Origin: an uncultured Halomonas sp.
Lineage (GTDB): Bacteria; Pseudomonadota; Gammaproteobacteria; Pseudomonadales; Halomonadaceae
Direction of reading: 5' to 3'
NCBI RefSeq assembly: GCF_947501415.1
Contig: NZ_CANMVL010000009.1
Coordinates: 1 to 64,000, forward strand
DNA length: 64,000 bases
A program made the position numbers and the translations under genes. The notes beneath the pieces were generated by a model. That model was not told the DNA's origin, did not search any database, and saw nothing but the letters and a program-made list of their open reading frames with translations. Of the stretch, positions 36,399-45,133 are shown in pieces; position 1 is the stretch's first letter, and each line of letters opens with the position of its first letter.

Positions 36399-39170
36399 TT
36401 AAACGGTCCGCGGGTCAGCGATGTCTTCGGCCTTGGCGAGTTCGATATCGAAGCTCGATTCATGCAGCAGCTGGTTGGCATTCCAGAGTGCGTACTTGAA
36501 GCCCAGGTGTCCCCAGCCGCCAGTCAGCTCGAGGGGCTGCAGGAAGGTGGCCATGGAGTTGTTCATGGGCTTGCGATGGATGTACTGGTGGGGCTCCCAA
36601 CCATGCTCCATCATGATCGAGTGCTCCGGAATGCTGGGATAGAACTTGGCCTGGGCAAAGAATTCGCCTGTGGAGTTGAACAGTCGAACCGTATCGCCGT
36701 CCTTGATGCCACGCTGTTTTGCCAGCTTGGGGTTGATGTAGATATTGGGCTCGCCACGCTGCAGACGCAGCAGGTACTTGTTGCTGCGCCAGTTGGAGTG
36801 GATCCCCCAGCGGGCGTGGGGCGAGTAGAAGTGCAGCGGGTAGTTCGATGCCTCGGGACCGGCATAGAGGCGCGCGGTGGGCACGCTGGACTTCAGCTTC
36901 ATGAAACGCGGATGGTCACAATAGAAGGTGACGCGTCCGGTCAGGGTGTCGTAAGGCTTCTTGCCTTCGGTCTGGGCGACGAAGGGGTTGTAGGGCTCAT
37001 CCTTGGGCAGCGGCTGGTTGATGCCGGCATGCTCGTTCATCACGATGAAGCCCCGCTCGGCGGCCTCCTCCAGGGTGACGCCCCCGAACTCCGGTGAGTT
37101 CTCGACGATATAGCGTGCGACGTCGAGGTCGGTGCTGAGCTCGCCGTTGCGGGTGAAGTCGTCGTGAATGGTATGCAGGTCGCGAGTGACCCCGCCATCC
37201 TGTATCGGGCCGATGCCCCGCGCGATGGCGCGTTCCTGAATCTTCTTGGTCAGCAGCGCCATGATGTCCCAATCGGGCTTGGATTCGCCGACCGGCTCCA
37301 CCGAACGCGTGAAGATGTTGCAGAAGCGGTGATAGCCCTGGGTACGCAGGTCCCATGCCTCGTAGTGGCTGGCCGCCGGCAGGATGTAGTCGGCCCACTC
37401 GGCGGTGGAGTCCATGCGCACGTTGATGTTGACGTAGAGTTCGCTGGCCTGGCGCAGGTGCTCGTCACGATAGCGGTCGGCGAACTTGTTGCGCCGGAAG
37501 GTGTTGTCGGCGATCGAGATCATGCCCTTGATCTCGCCGTGATAGGGCATCCAGCCCTCGTCGATGGACTCGTTGATCATGGACTCCAGGTCGTCGAGGT
37601 CGAAGCCCACCCGCTCCTTGAGCTTGGCATTGTCGAAGTGCTCGCGCGCGCCCTCCATCATGCCGCCGCGCAGGAACTCGCCCAGGCCACCCGGCTCGTA
37701 ACGGGCCGACTTCTTGCCCTCGAAGGTGGCCAGCTCCGTCCAGCGCGGGTGATTCCACGAGATCCAGGAGGTGTCCAGGCCGCCGGTGCGCCCGCCATGG
37801 CCGGTCAGGGCCAGGGTCAACGCATAGCTCCAGCAGGTATACAGGCAGTTGGAGTAGCTCGACGTGATATAGCCGAGCATGACGATCGCCTTGTGTGCCT
37901 TGGCCAGGTGGCGGGCCTCCTGGCGAACGACATCGGGGTGAATATTGGTGGTCTCGAAGGTGGACTCGGGAGTGAACCTGGCCGCCTCGCGCTTGACCTG
38001 CTCGAACACCGTGGTGACCGCGATGCCCTCGACCTCGAACTCGCCTTCGATGGCGGGGTCCACGCCATCCAGCTGCAGGGTCTTGTCGGCGCTGCCCATG
38101 GAGCCCTTGGCCTTCACCGCCTGGCCGCTGTTCAGATCCCAGTGGTAGAAGACCTCCTCATCACCGCCCTCGACCAGGTCGGCCTCGCGCAGCAGCTTGC
38201 CATTGTCCACGCGCACCAGCATCGGGAGGTCGGTCTGCTCCTTCATGAAGGCCGGCTTGTACAGATTTTCCTCGATGATGACATTGGCCAGCGACATCGC
38301 GAAGAAGGGGTCGGTGCCCTGATTGATCGGCATCCACAGGTCGGTATGGATGGCGCTGGGGTTGTAGTCCGGCGCCGTGCTGGTGATACGTGCCCCGTTG
38401 TACTTGGCCTCCCAGAGGTAGTGGGCATCGGGGATGCGCGTGGCATTGGGGTTGATCATGCCCATCAGGATATAGTCGGCATCGAACCAGGCGTCGGAGG
38501 TGAAGCTCTCCAGCGGGGTGCCATAGGCGAGGTGAGCGCCGGTCAGCAGGTCACCCACCACGGTAAAGCCATCCAGCTGGATACCGCCGACCAGTGAGGC
38601 GAAGCGGCTCGGTCCGGATTGACGCACCATGGTCTGGTTGCCCGAGCCCTGGTGGGTCTTGAGCTTGCCCGGACCATACTTCTCGAAGATATCGATGATC
38701 TTGTCGGCGACCTCTTCGGTGGCCTGATCCCAGGAGATGCGCTGCCACTTGCCCTCGCCACGCTCGCCGGCCCGCTTGAGCGGGTAGCGCAGGCGGTCGG
38801 CCTCATACATGGCGGTGGAGTGGATAGCGCCCTTCTGGCAGCCCCGCGGGTTGGCGTCGGGCACCTTGGGGTTCACCTGGGGGTACTTGGCGATCTGCTC
38901 CTCGCGAATGACGATGCCGTCCTTCACGTAGACGTTCCAGGCGCAGTTGCCCATGCAGTTGATGCAGTGGGCCGCGTGGCCGACACTATCCCAGGCCCAC
39001 TCGTTGCGGTAGAGATCTTCCCAGCCGCGATAGGGATACTCGGTGGCCAGGGTGTCGCCAATCGGCTCGAGCCGGTTGAGTGCCCAGACATTGCCGCTGA
39101 GCATGGCACCGGTGCCGGTGACTCCCAGCCCCTTCAGGAAATCGCGACGCTTAAGCTTCCACATCCCCAT
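36399..39170 (-). CDS. Type II DMSO reductase-family molybdopterin alpha subunit
   Basis: A 923-aa catalytic subunit with bis-MGD molybdenum and one [4Fe-4S] cluster. I chose the ATG at 39170 (MGMWKLKRRDFLKGLG) because GGAGAG precedes it. The twin-arginine motif KRRDFLK plus a hydrophobic stretch shows Tat export to the periplasm. The FS0 ligands are H-x3-C-x3-C in HCINCMGNCAW and a later Cys in RGCQKGA. The Mo-ligand Asp of type II enzymes is in ATRIPDAHYLWEAKYNG, just before TAPDYNPSAIHTDLW, as in NarG. Relatives include DMS dehydrogenase, selenate and chlorate reductases and ethylbenzene dehydrogenase. The substrate is not decided by the sequence. No chlorite dismutase gene lies nearby, which argues weakly against chlorate respiration. 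Confidence 0.93.
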   Translation of the reverse strand: MGMWKLKRRDFLKGLGVTGTGAMLSGNVWALNRLEPIGDTLATEYPYRGWEDLYRNEWAWDSVGHAAHCINCMGNCAWNVYVKDGIVIREEQIAKYPQVNPKVPDANPRGCQKGAIHSTAMYEADRLRYPLKRAGERGEGKWQRISWDQATEEVADKIIDIFEKYGPGKLKTHQGSGNQTMVRQSGPSRFASLVGGIQLDGFTVVGDLLTGAHLAYGTPLESFTSDAWFDADYILMGMINPNATRIPDAHYLWEAKYNGARITSTAPDYNPSAIHTDLWMPINQGTDPFFAMSLANVIIEENLYKPAFMKEQTDLPMLVRVDNGKLLREADLVEGGDEEVFYHWDLNSGQAVKAKGSMGSADKTLQLDGVDPAIEGEFEVEGIAVTTVFEQVKREAARFTPESTFETTNIHPDVVRQEARHLAKAHKAIVMLGYITSSYSNCLYTCWSYALTLALTGHGGRTGGLDTSWISWNHPRWTELATFEGKKSARYEPGGLGEFLRGGMMEGAREHFDNAKLKERVGFDLDDLESMINESIDEGWMPYHGEIKGMISIADNTFRRNKFADRYRDEHLRQASELYVNINVRMDSTAEWADYILPAASHYEAWDLRTQGYHRFCNIFTRSVEPVGESKPDWDIMALLTKKIQERAIARGIGPIQDGGVTRDLHTIHDDFTRNGELSTDLDVARYIVENSPEFGGVTLEEAAERGFIVMNEHAGINQPLPKDEPYNPFVAQTEGKKPYDTLTGRVTFYCDHPRFMKLKSSVPTARLYAGPEASNYPLHFYSPHARWGIHSNWRSNKYLLRLQRGEPNIYINPKLAKQRGIKDGDTVRLFNSTGEFFAQAKFYPSIPEHSIMMEHGWEPHQYIHRKPMNNSMATFLQPLELTGGWGHLGFKYALWNANQLLHESSFDIELAKAEDIADPRTV

Positions 39171-39590
39171 GGTTCTCTCCTCATCAAGGGCCATCGCCGG
39201 CTATGGAACCGCAGCAGCGATGAAGCACATATCACGGCATTTATTAACGTTGACTGATCAAGAACTGATGTTTGGCAAGCCGGGTGGTCGGGTACCGCGT
39301 TACACCGGAGCAGGATGGAGTGTCGTGCCAGGAGGAGTGCGGTCTGTCAGGGAAAATGGCTGGTGTTATCGGCCACCTTGGCTAATCAGGTCGCCTCGAA
39401 TTATAGACGTCGTATACTGGCGGGCTAGCGCAAAACTGCCCTGGCACAGCGTGATCTGAGGTAGGGTTGATGTGCATCAATAAAGGGATGCGATGAGGGG
39501 GAAGCGTCTTGTATACAAGGAGCCCTGACGTTAAACAGTGGCCTTGTGGCGAACCTCGCCATGATTCGGTCAGACGATGAGGAAAGGGTG
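39171..39590. other. Divergent promoter region, molybdoenzyme operon / cytochrome c
   Basis: A 420-base region between the two divergent genes. It holds the perfect FNR-type box at 39467-39480. Toward the alpha gene there is a partial symmetric site TTGACTGATCAA (39250-39261) whose spacing is 2 bp short of an FNR box. GTATACAA at 39511-39518 could be a -10 for the cytochrome promoter. No small gene or terminator is seen. Confidence 0.6.
39467..39480. promoter_or_regulatory. FNR/ANR-type binding site TTGAT-GTGC-ATCAA
   Basis: Exact match to the 14-bp FNR consensus TTGAT-N4-ATCAA, in the intergenic region, 111 bases upstream of the cytochrome c start and 297 bases from alpha. A GTATACAA at 39511 lies at a distance that would put the box near -45 to -50. 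FNR/ANR proteins activate under low oxygen; DNR/NNR relatives use the same site. Confidence 0.75.
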
Positions 39591-39917
39591 ATGATCAAAT
39601 TGCGCGTTAGAGGATCGGCAGCGGTGCTGCTGTTGTCCGTGGCGGCGTTCTCCGGCTCGGCCAGCGCCGCCGGCGATGCCGAGGCCGGGAGCGAGAAGAT
39701 CGCTACCTGCGTGGCCTGCCATGATGCCGAGGGCCAGGGGACCGCCGGTATCTACCCCAACCTGGCGGGGCAGTCCGCCACCTACCTGGAGAGCGCCCTC
39801 AAGGCCTATCGCGAAGGGCAGCGTGCCGGTGGCATGGCCGCGGTGATGACACCCCAGGCGGCCAACCTGAGCGATCAGGATATCGCCGACCTGGCGGCCT
39901 ATTACAGCTCGCTTTGA
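39591..39917 (+). CDS. Periplasmic monohaem cytochrome c
   Basis: A 108-aa class I cytochrome c, 85-90 aa after processing. The ATG at 39591 follows AGGAAAGGG. The signal peptide ends near SGSASA. Haem binding is CVACH with a distal Met in the [11 protein letters not shown] segment; [16 protein letters not shown] is typical of c4/c5/c553-type domains. It is divergent from the molybdoenzyme operon with an FNR box between them. It is therefore a likely electron partner of the gamma subunit, as cytochrome c2 is for DMS dehydrogenase and c-type cytochromes are for chlorate reductase. Confidence 0.9.
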   Translation: MIKLRVRGSAAVLLLSVAAFSGSASAAGDAEAGSEKIATCVACHDAEGQGTAGIYPNLAGQSATYLESALKAYREGQRAGGMAAVMTPQAANLSDQDIADLAAYYSSL

Positions 39918-39947
39918 CGGGGCAGGCATCCCCTGGGGGTGCCTGCC

Positions 39948-40919
39948 TCATGGCCCTGGCGGCAGCGGTATCTGGCGCGGCCAGTCATTGGCGACGATAA
40001 ACAGGCGTCGCCAACCGGCCTCGGGGTGCCACAGGGCGATCTGCAATGGCGGGGAAGCTGTTCGGAAATAGGCGATAAGCTGCGCTTCCAGTTCCCGAAG
40101 CGGTTGAAGGTGCTCGGGCCGGGGCAGGGCAAGCCAATGTGGCTTGCGAAGCCTGGTACCCCGAGTGCCGCGGGGCAGGCCGTCGCGATAGCGATGCCAG
40201 TCGTGCCAGTGCAGCCAGAGACCCTGCAGGTGGTTCCGGGTCGCCTCTCTCGGGGGCGGCAGGGGATGGTGCCAGGGGGCGAAGAGCACGCCGGGCATGG
40301 CGACCCGGCTGGTCAGACTCGGCAGCGCCCCTGCATGGTTGCCATGTGGTTCCAGTACGGCCTTGATGGCGTCTCGGGTCTCGGGCCGCTCGGTCATCCG
40401 TAGCTGGTGGCGATGCAGGTGCTCGCGCTTGCCGGCCAGGCTGTCGGCGCCACCGGGGCCGATCCATCTGGCCTGGGCGTGGTCGTCCCCCGGGCCTTCC
40501 TTCAGCCCAATGTAAAACTTGATGGCGACCTCGAGATGGGTGATCGGCGCCTCGGTCTGGCACCGGTAGAGCAGGTCCAGCTCGCCGAGCGTCAGCTTGC
40601 CGTCGAGGATGGGCAGGTTGTGGGCCATCAGCTGCGTGCCCGGTGCCGTGTCGAGCAGGAACTGCCAGAGGCGCTCATGGTAGAGCCCCATGCGCCCCAG
40701 CAACGCGTCGCCCACATGGCTCTCCAGCACTTGGGGCCAGGCCTCCAGCTTATCCAGCCAGTCGGCGGCACGGTCGTCATCCTCCAGGCCCAGCTGCTCC
40801 CGGCTCGGGCGTCCAGGCCAGGGCATGGCGATCAGATCGGGGGCCAGCAGCAGCCACGCCAGGTCGCGCACCAGCGGATGGTGGCAGCGATCCAGCAAGG
40901 GCTGAGCGTCGGTAGGCAT
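39948..40919 (-). CDS. DUF1853 family protein
   Basis: A 323-aa protein of the uncharacterised DUF1853 family. Recognisable segments are HPLVRDLAWLLLAPDL at the N-terminus, HNLPILDGKLTLGELDLLY, and THLEVAIKFYIGL. The D...E..K spacing here (GELD, LEVAIKFY) resembles a restriction-endonuclease-like PD-(D/E)xK fold, although no activity is proven. The ATG at 40919 has AGGAT upstream. It is convergent with the cytochrome c gene, and a dispersed repeat lies on its upstream side. Confidence 0.8.
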   Translation of the reverse strand: MPTDAQPLLDRCHHPLVRDLAWLLLAPDLIAMPWPGRPSREQLGLEDDDRAADWLDKLEAWPQVLESHVGDALLGRMGLYHERLWQFLLDTAPGTQLMAHNLPILDGKLTLGELDLLYRCQTEAPITHLEVAIKFYIGLKEGPGDDHAQARWIGPGGADSLAGKREHLHRHQLRMTERPETRDAIKAVLEPHGNHAGALPSLTSRVAMPGVLFAPWHHPLPPPREATRNHLQGLWLHWHDWHRYRDGLPRGTRGTRLRKPHWLALPRPEHLQPLRELEAQLIAYFRTASPPLQIALWHPEAGWRRLFIVANDWPRQIPLPPGP

Positions 40920-40954
40920 GCCAGTATCCTGTGCGTTGGCGTAGGGCTATCGCA

Positions 40955-41179
40955 GATAGCAGTACCGCTCAAGGCTGTTCCGGCGACAGGCCCCGGAGCG
41001 CCGGACCGTCGAGGGGGCGCCACTAGTACATCCTTGTAGGCTACCTCGTCCCTGCGGCGCTCTCGCGTCCCGCTCCGCTTGCAGGTCCGGTGCTGGCCAT
41101 CCATGGCAAGCCCGTTCGGAGCCGTGCTCCTCACCCCTGGTCCTCGGACCCCCTCTGCGACCTGTCCCCGGCGCCTTTC
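40955..41179 (-). repeat. Dispersed intergenic repeat element, copy B
   Basis: Read on the minus strand, the 153-bp core (41179 down to 41027) matches 54012-54164 with about eight differences, and GGCCTGTCGCCGGAACAGCCTTGAG is shared further downstream. The core contains short hairpins (GGTCC-GAG-GACC, GGAGC-ACG-GCTCC, and a GCCATGGATGGC palindrome). No transposase frame lies inside. Confidence 0.9.
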
Positions 41180-41253
41180 ACGATCACCCTGTCGGTAATA
41201 GCGATAATCCTATGCAGTGGCGGTGATGTGCTGCAGGTATTCCCGAGTTTTCT

Positions 41254-41259
41254 TATACT
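41254..41259 (+). promoter_or_regulatory. -10 candidate of osmF operon
   Basis: TATACT lies 38 bases before the start in the context TTCTTATACTC. The extended -10 with a preceding CTT and no clear -35 would suit a stress sigma factor, as for osmF in E. coli, but this is a weak inference. Confidence 0.45.
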
Positions 41260-41296
41260 CAGGATACATCCATGATCCGTCAGGTGGTATTCCGTC

Positions 41297-42208
41297 ATGC
41301 AACGACCCCTGTTTTCCCTCGCCGTCATCGCCGCCGCCGTGTCGCTCGGCGCCACGTCGCTGCAGGCCCAGGAGCCGGTAACGGTCTCCTCCAAGATCGA
41401 CACCGAAGGCTCGGTGCTGGGGGAGTTGATCGTCCAGCGGCTCGAGGCGGGCGGCGTCGAGGTGGAGGAGCGGCTGCAGCTGGGGGCCACCAGCATCGTG
41501 CGCGAGGCGCTGCTGGCCGGCGAGATCGACCTCTATCCCGAGTACACCGGCAACGGCGCCTTCTTCTTCGACATGACCGGCAGTGACGTATGGCACGATG
41601 CCCAGGCCGCCTATGAGACGGTGCGTGAACGGGACGCCGAGAATGGCCTGACATGGCTGACGCCGGCGGCGGCCAACAACACCTGGGCGATCAGCGTGCG
41701 GGGGGAGCTGGCACGCGACCACGACCTGGCCACCCTGGAGGATCTGGCGACCTACCTGGAGGAGGGCGAGACGTTCAAGCTGGCCGCCAGCGCCGAGTTC
41801 GTCGAGTCCGAGCAGGCCCTGCCCGCCTTCCAGGAGGCCTATGGCTTCACGCTCGGTGACGACCAGCTGCTGGTGCTCTCCGGGGGCAATACCGCCTCGA
41901 CCATGCGCGCCGCCGCCCAGCAGACCAGTGGCGTGAATGCCGCCATGACCTACGGCACCGATGGTGGTCTCAAGGCGCTGGATCTGGTGGTCCTGGAGGA
42001 CACCCTGGGGGTGCAGCCGATCTACCAGCCGGCCCCCGTGGTACGCAGCGAGGTGCTCGAGGCCTGGCCGGAGATCGATGACCTGCTGGCGTCACTCTTC
42101 GCGGCGCTGGATCTCGACACCCTTCAGCGTCTCAACGGGGAGGTGGCGGTGAACGGGCGGTCTCCGGCCGACGTGGCCGCCGACTTCCTCGCCGAGTTGA
42201 AGGAGTAG
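41297..42208 (+). CDS. osmF: Osmoprotectant ABC transporter, substrate-binding protein
   Basis: A 303-aa periplasmic protein like E. coli OsmF/YehZ (305 aa). The signal peptide ends near ATSLQA. The OpuAC-type fold is indicated by KIDTEGSVLGELIVQRLE, GEIDLYPEYTGNGAFFF and SGVNAAMTYGTDGG, the family's betaine/choline-like pocket region. It delivers a compatible solute or a related quaternary amine to the permeases encoded downstream. The full operon order is osmF-yehY-yehX-yehW, identical to E. coli. Confidence 0.9.
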   Translation: MQRPLFSLAVIAAAVSLGATSLQAQEPVTVSSKIDTEGSVLGELIVQRLEAGGVEVEERLQLGATSIVREALLAGEIDLYPEYTGNGAFFFDMTGSDVWHDAQAAYETVRERDAENGLTWLTPAAANNTWAISVRGELARDHDLATLEDLATYLEEGETFKLAASAEFVESEQALPAFQEAYGFTLGDDQLLVLSGGNTASTMRAAAQQTSGVNAAMTYGTDGGLKALDLVVLEDTLGVQPIYQPAPVVRSEVLEAWPEIDDLLASLFAALDLDTLQRLNGEVAVNGRSPADVAADFLAELKE

Positions 42209-42212
42209 GCGG

Positions 42213-43394
42213 GTGCTGCGCAGGGAGGCGCCGATCAATCGCGTGGTGCTGTCGCTGACGCTGATGGCGCTGGTCACCTGGCTGTGGCTGCCCCTGGGCA
42301 GCATCGCGCCCAACCGCATCATGCCCGGCACCGCCTATCCGCTTGCCCAGGCCGTGGGCTGGCCGCTGGCGATGGTGAGCTGTCTGCCGCTGCTGGGACT
42401 GCTGGCGGTGGCCTGGCGCCCCACGCGTCCAGGCTATCGGGTGGCGCTGGCCCTGACCCTGCTGCTGTTGGCGGCCTTGCCGTTATGGCTGGCGCTGATG
42501 GCGCAGCAACATCTCGATCCCGGGCTGCCCCAGGCCCGGGTCGGGATCGGCGCCGCCTGGTGGCTGATGCTGTTCTGGCTCTCGCTGCTGCTGATCGAGC
42601 TGCGTACCCGGCTGGCGCTGGCCGGCTGGCGGCTGGCGCTCTCGATCGTGCCGGTACTGGCCGGCTGGTGGCTGGCCGGCAAGGGGCTCGAGTCGCTGGC
42701 GCTACGGCAGGAGCTTGCGGGGCGGGGAGAGGCCTTCGGCGAGGCCCTGGTCCAGCATCTGCTGCTGGTGGGTGGTGCCGTGGGCATGAGCCTGCTGCTG
42801 GGGGCGGCCATCGCCCTGGCCATGCGTCAGAGCCCGCGGGTCGAACGCCTGGGCTTTGCGCTGCTCAACTTCCTGCAGACCATTCCCAGTCTGGCACTGT
42901 TCGGCCTGCTGCTGGCGCCACTGGCCTGGCTGTCGGCCCGTTTCGACTGGCTGTCGGCGCTGGGCGTCAGCGGTATCGGCTGGGCGCCCGCCTTCCTGGC
43001 GCTGCTGGGCTATAGCCTGCTGCCCATGGTGCGCAACACCTTCGTTGCCCTCTCCGGGGTGGAGCCCGGCGTGCTCGAGGCGGCGCGTGGCATGGGCATG
43101 AGCCGCGGCCAGGTCTTTCGCCAGGTGCGCCTGCCCCTGGCACTTCCGGTGGTGCTCGAGGGGGTGCGGATCACCACCGTCCAGGCGATCGGCCTCACCG
43201 CCGTGGCGGCACTGATCGGCGCCGGCGGCCTGGGCACCTTTATCTTTCAGGGCCTGGGCCAGGCGGCCATGGATCTGGTGCTGCTCGGCGCCTTGCCGAT
43301 CCTGGCCATGGCCCTGGCCGTCGATGCGCTGCTGGGCGCCCTGACGCGGCGCCTGGATCACCGCTCCGGTCAGACCACGGGAGCCACCCCATGA
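42213..43394 (+). CDS. yehY: Osmoprotectant ABC transporter, large permease
   Basis: A 393-aa permease matching E. coli YehY in length (385). The start is GTG at 42213, four bases after osmF. The N-terminal half holds several membrane helices; the C-terminal half carries the BPD permease module, including the EAA-like loop EAARGMGMSRGQVFRQVRLPLALP that docks on the ATPase. The stop overlaps the yehX start as ATGA. Confidence 0.9.
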   Translation: MLRREAPINRVVLSLTLMALVTWLWLPLGSIAPNRIMPGTAYPLAQAVGWPLAMVSCLPLLGLLAVAWRPTRPGYRVALALTLLLLAALPLWLALMAQQHLDPGLPQARVGIGAAWWLMLFWLSLLLIELRTRLALAGWRLALSIVPVLAGWWLAGKGLESLALRQELAGRGEAFGEALVQHLLLVGGAVGMSLLLGAAIALAMRQSPRVERLGFALLNFLQTIPSLALFGLLLAPLAWLSARFDWLSALGVSGIGWAPAFLALLGYSLLPMVRNTFVALSGVEPGVLEAARGMGMSRGQVFRQVRLPLALPVVLEGVRITTVQAIGLTAVAALIGAGGLGTFIFQGLGQAAMDLVLLGALPILAMALAVDALLGALTRRLDHRSGQTTGATP

Positions 43395-44347
43395 TCGAAC
43401 TCAAGAGCGTCACCAAGCGCTTCGGTAGCGAGACGGCGGTGGATGCCATCTCGCTGACGGTGAACCGAGGGGAGCTATGTGCCCTGGTGGGCACCTCGGG
43501 GTGCGGCAAGTCCACCACCCTGCGCATGATCAACCGCCTGATCGAGCATGATGGTGGCGAGATCCATATCGATGGCCGCCCCATCCGCGAGTTCGACGGC
43601 CGGATACTGCGTCGGCGGATCGGCTATGCGATCCAGAGCACGGGGCTGTTTCCCCACTGGAGCGTGGCGCGCAATATCGGCCTGGTACCGCGGCTGCTCA
43701 AGTGGCCGGCCGCCCGGGTCAACGAGCGCGTCGAGGAGTTGATGGCGCTGCTGGGCCTGCCGGTCGAGCAGTTCGCCGACAAGTATCCGGCCCAGCTCTC
43801 CGGCGGCCAGGCCCAGCGGGTGGGGGTGGCCAGGGCACTGGCGGCGGACCCCGATATCCTGCTGATGGATGAGCCCTTCGGCGCCCTGGACCCGATCACC
43901 CGGGAGGGGCTGCAGGTCGAACTGCACGACCTGCAGGCACGCCTGCAGAAGACCATCGTCTTCGTGACCCACGACATGGATGAGGCCCTGGCCCTGGCCG
44001 ACCGCCTGGTGGTCATGAAGGCGGGGCGCATCGTCCAGCAGGGCAGTCCACTCGAGCTGTTGCGGGCGCCGGCCGATGACTTCGTGGCGTCGCTGCTGGG
44101 GGGCGATGATCGGGGCCTCAAGGAGGCGGCCATCACGCCGGTCGTCGAGCGCATGCGCCCCCTCTCGCCCCGGCTGCTGCCCCAGGCCAGGGTCGCCCGG
44201 GAGGCGACCCTCCACCAGGCCCTGGCGGTGATGTTCCGCGAACGCGTCGAGCGCCTGGCGGTGGTGGATGACGACGACATGCCGGTGGGGGAGATCTCGC
44301 TGCGTGGCATCGTCGGCGTCGCCCGTGCGGAGGGTCGTGACAGGTGA
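43391..44347 (+). CDS. yehX: Osmoprotectant ABC transporter, ATPase
   Basis: A 318-aa ATPase like YehX/ProV/OpuCA. Walker A is GTSGCGKST, the Q-loop is near YAIQSTGLFP, the signature is LSGGQAQRVGVARAL, and Walker B is ILLMDEPFGALD followed by a THDMDEALALADR switch. The last 70 residues carry one CBS-like segment (ERLAVVDDDDMPVGEISLRG). It overlaps both neighbours by 4 bases. Confidence 0.95.
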   Translation: MIELKSVTKRFGSETAVDAISLTVNRGELCALVGTSGCGKSTTLRMINRLIEHDGGEIHIDGRPIREFDGRILRRRIGYAIQSTGLFPHWSVARNIGLVPRLLKWPAARVNERVEELMALLGLPVEQFADKYPAQLSGGQAQRVGVARALAADPDILLMDEPFGALDPITREGLQVELHDLQARLQKTIVFVTHDMDEALALADRLVVMKAGRIVQQGSPLELLRAPADDFVASLLGGDDRGLKEAAITPVVERMRPLSPRLLPQARVAREATLHQALAVMFRERVERLAVVDDDDMPVGEISLRGIVGVARAEGRDR

Positions 44348-45075
44348 TCGCGAACCGTCTCAAGCGCTGGGTCGTGCCCCTGACCTGGCTCGTCCTGCTG
44401 CTGGTGCTGGCCGCGGGAGGCGAGTGGCTCGAGCCGCTGCTGCGCTGGAGCGAGCCCGAGGCGCGCCGGGTCCTCTACCCCCAGGCCGACCTGCTGACCC
44501 TGCTGCTGCGTCATCTGCAGGTGGTGGCGATCGCCTCCAGCCTGGCGGTGGTGATGGGCGTCGGGGCGGCAATCCTGGTGACCCGTCCCGCCGGGCGCGA
44601 CTTCCTGCCCCTGGTGGCCCAGGTCGCCTCCATGGGTCAGACCTTTCCGCCGGTGGCGGTACTGGCCCTGGCCGTGCCGGTGCTTGGCTTCGGCACCTGG
44701 CCGATCATCGTGGCACTGCTGCTCTACGGGCTGCTGCCGATCGTGCGCAACACCCTGGCGGGCCTGGAGGGGCTCGACCCCGGGGTCGAGGAGGCCGCAC
44801 GGGGCATGGGCATGGGCGCCGCCCAGCGGCTATGGCAGGTGGAGTTGCCGCTCGCGGCGCCGGTCATCCTGGCCGGTATCCGCACCTCGGTGACCGTGAA
44901 CATTGCCACCGCGGCGCTGGGGGCGACCGTCGGGGCGAGCAATCTCGGGGCACCGATCATCGCCGGCATCGTCAATGGCAATACCGCCTATATCCTTCAG
45001 GGGGCCTTGTTGATCGGTCTGCTGGCGCTGACGGTAGATAGCTTTTTTGCCCGTCTTTTGTCAGGCCGCCAGTGA
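44344..45075 (+). CDS. yehW: Osmoprotectant ABC transporter, small permease
   Basis: A 243-aa permease, the same length as E. coli YehW. The start is GTG overlapping the yehX stop. Six membrane helices are predicted, with the ATPase-docking loop EEAARGMGMGAAQRLWQVELPLAAP. It is the last gene of the four-gene uptake operon. Confidence 0.92.
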   Translation: MIANRLKRWVVPLTWLVLLLVLAAGGEWLEPLLRWSEPEARRVLYPQADLLTLLLRHLQVVAIASSLAVVMGVGAAILVTRPAGRDFLPLVAQVASMGQTFPPVAVLALAVPVLGFGTWPIIVALLLYGLLPIVRNTLAGLEGLDPGVEEAARGMGMGAAQRLWQVELPLAAPVILAGIRTSVTVNIATAALGATVGASNLGAPIIAGIVNGNTAYILQGALLIGLLALTVDSFFARLLSGRQ

Positions 45076-45133
45076 AATCGTCTGGCGCTATGCGACCAAA
45101 GGTGAATCCTATATGGCTGTCGGTTCTTGTCAG

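Larger units (their letters stand above)
40920..41296. other. Intergenic region upstream of osmF
   Basis: 377 bases. Most is the dispersed repeat element on the minus strand (40955-41179). The remaining 117 bases hold the osmF promoter, with a TATACT hexamer at 41254-41259. TAGGGCTATCGCAGATAGC (40942-40960) recurs in opposite orientation, over 17 bases, at 30704-30720. Confidence 0.7.

Noticed and set aside
36399..39170. Assigning the molybdoenzyme as nitrate reductase NarG
   Set aside because: Length (923 against about 1240 aa), Tat signal, gamma of the EbdC type and absence of narI point to the periplasmic type II branch.
39250..39261. TTGACTGATCAA near the alpha gene as a second FNR site
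   Set aside because: The half sites are two bases too close compared with TTGAT-N4-ATCAA, so it is at best a half site.
40832..41134. Frames inside the dispersed repeat that share peptide TAPNGLAMDGQHRTC in both copies
   Set aside because: The shared peptide only reflects the 95% DNA identity; the frames have no RBS and run into different flanks, so protein coding is not supported.
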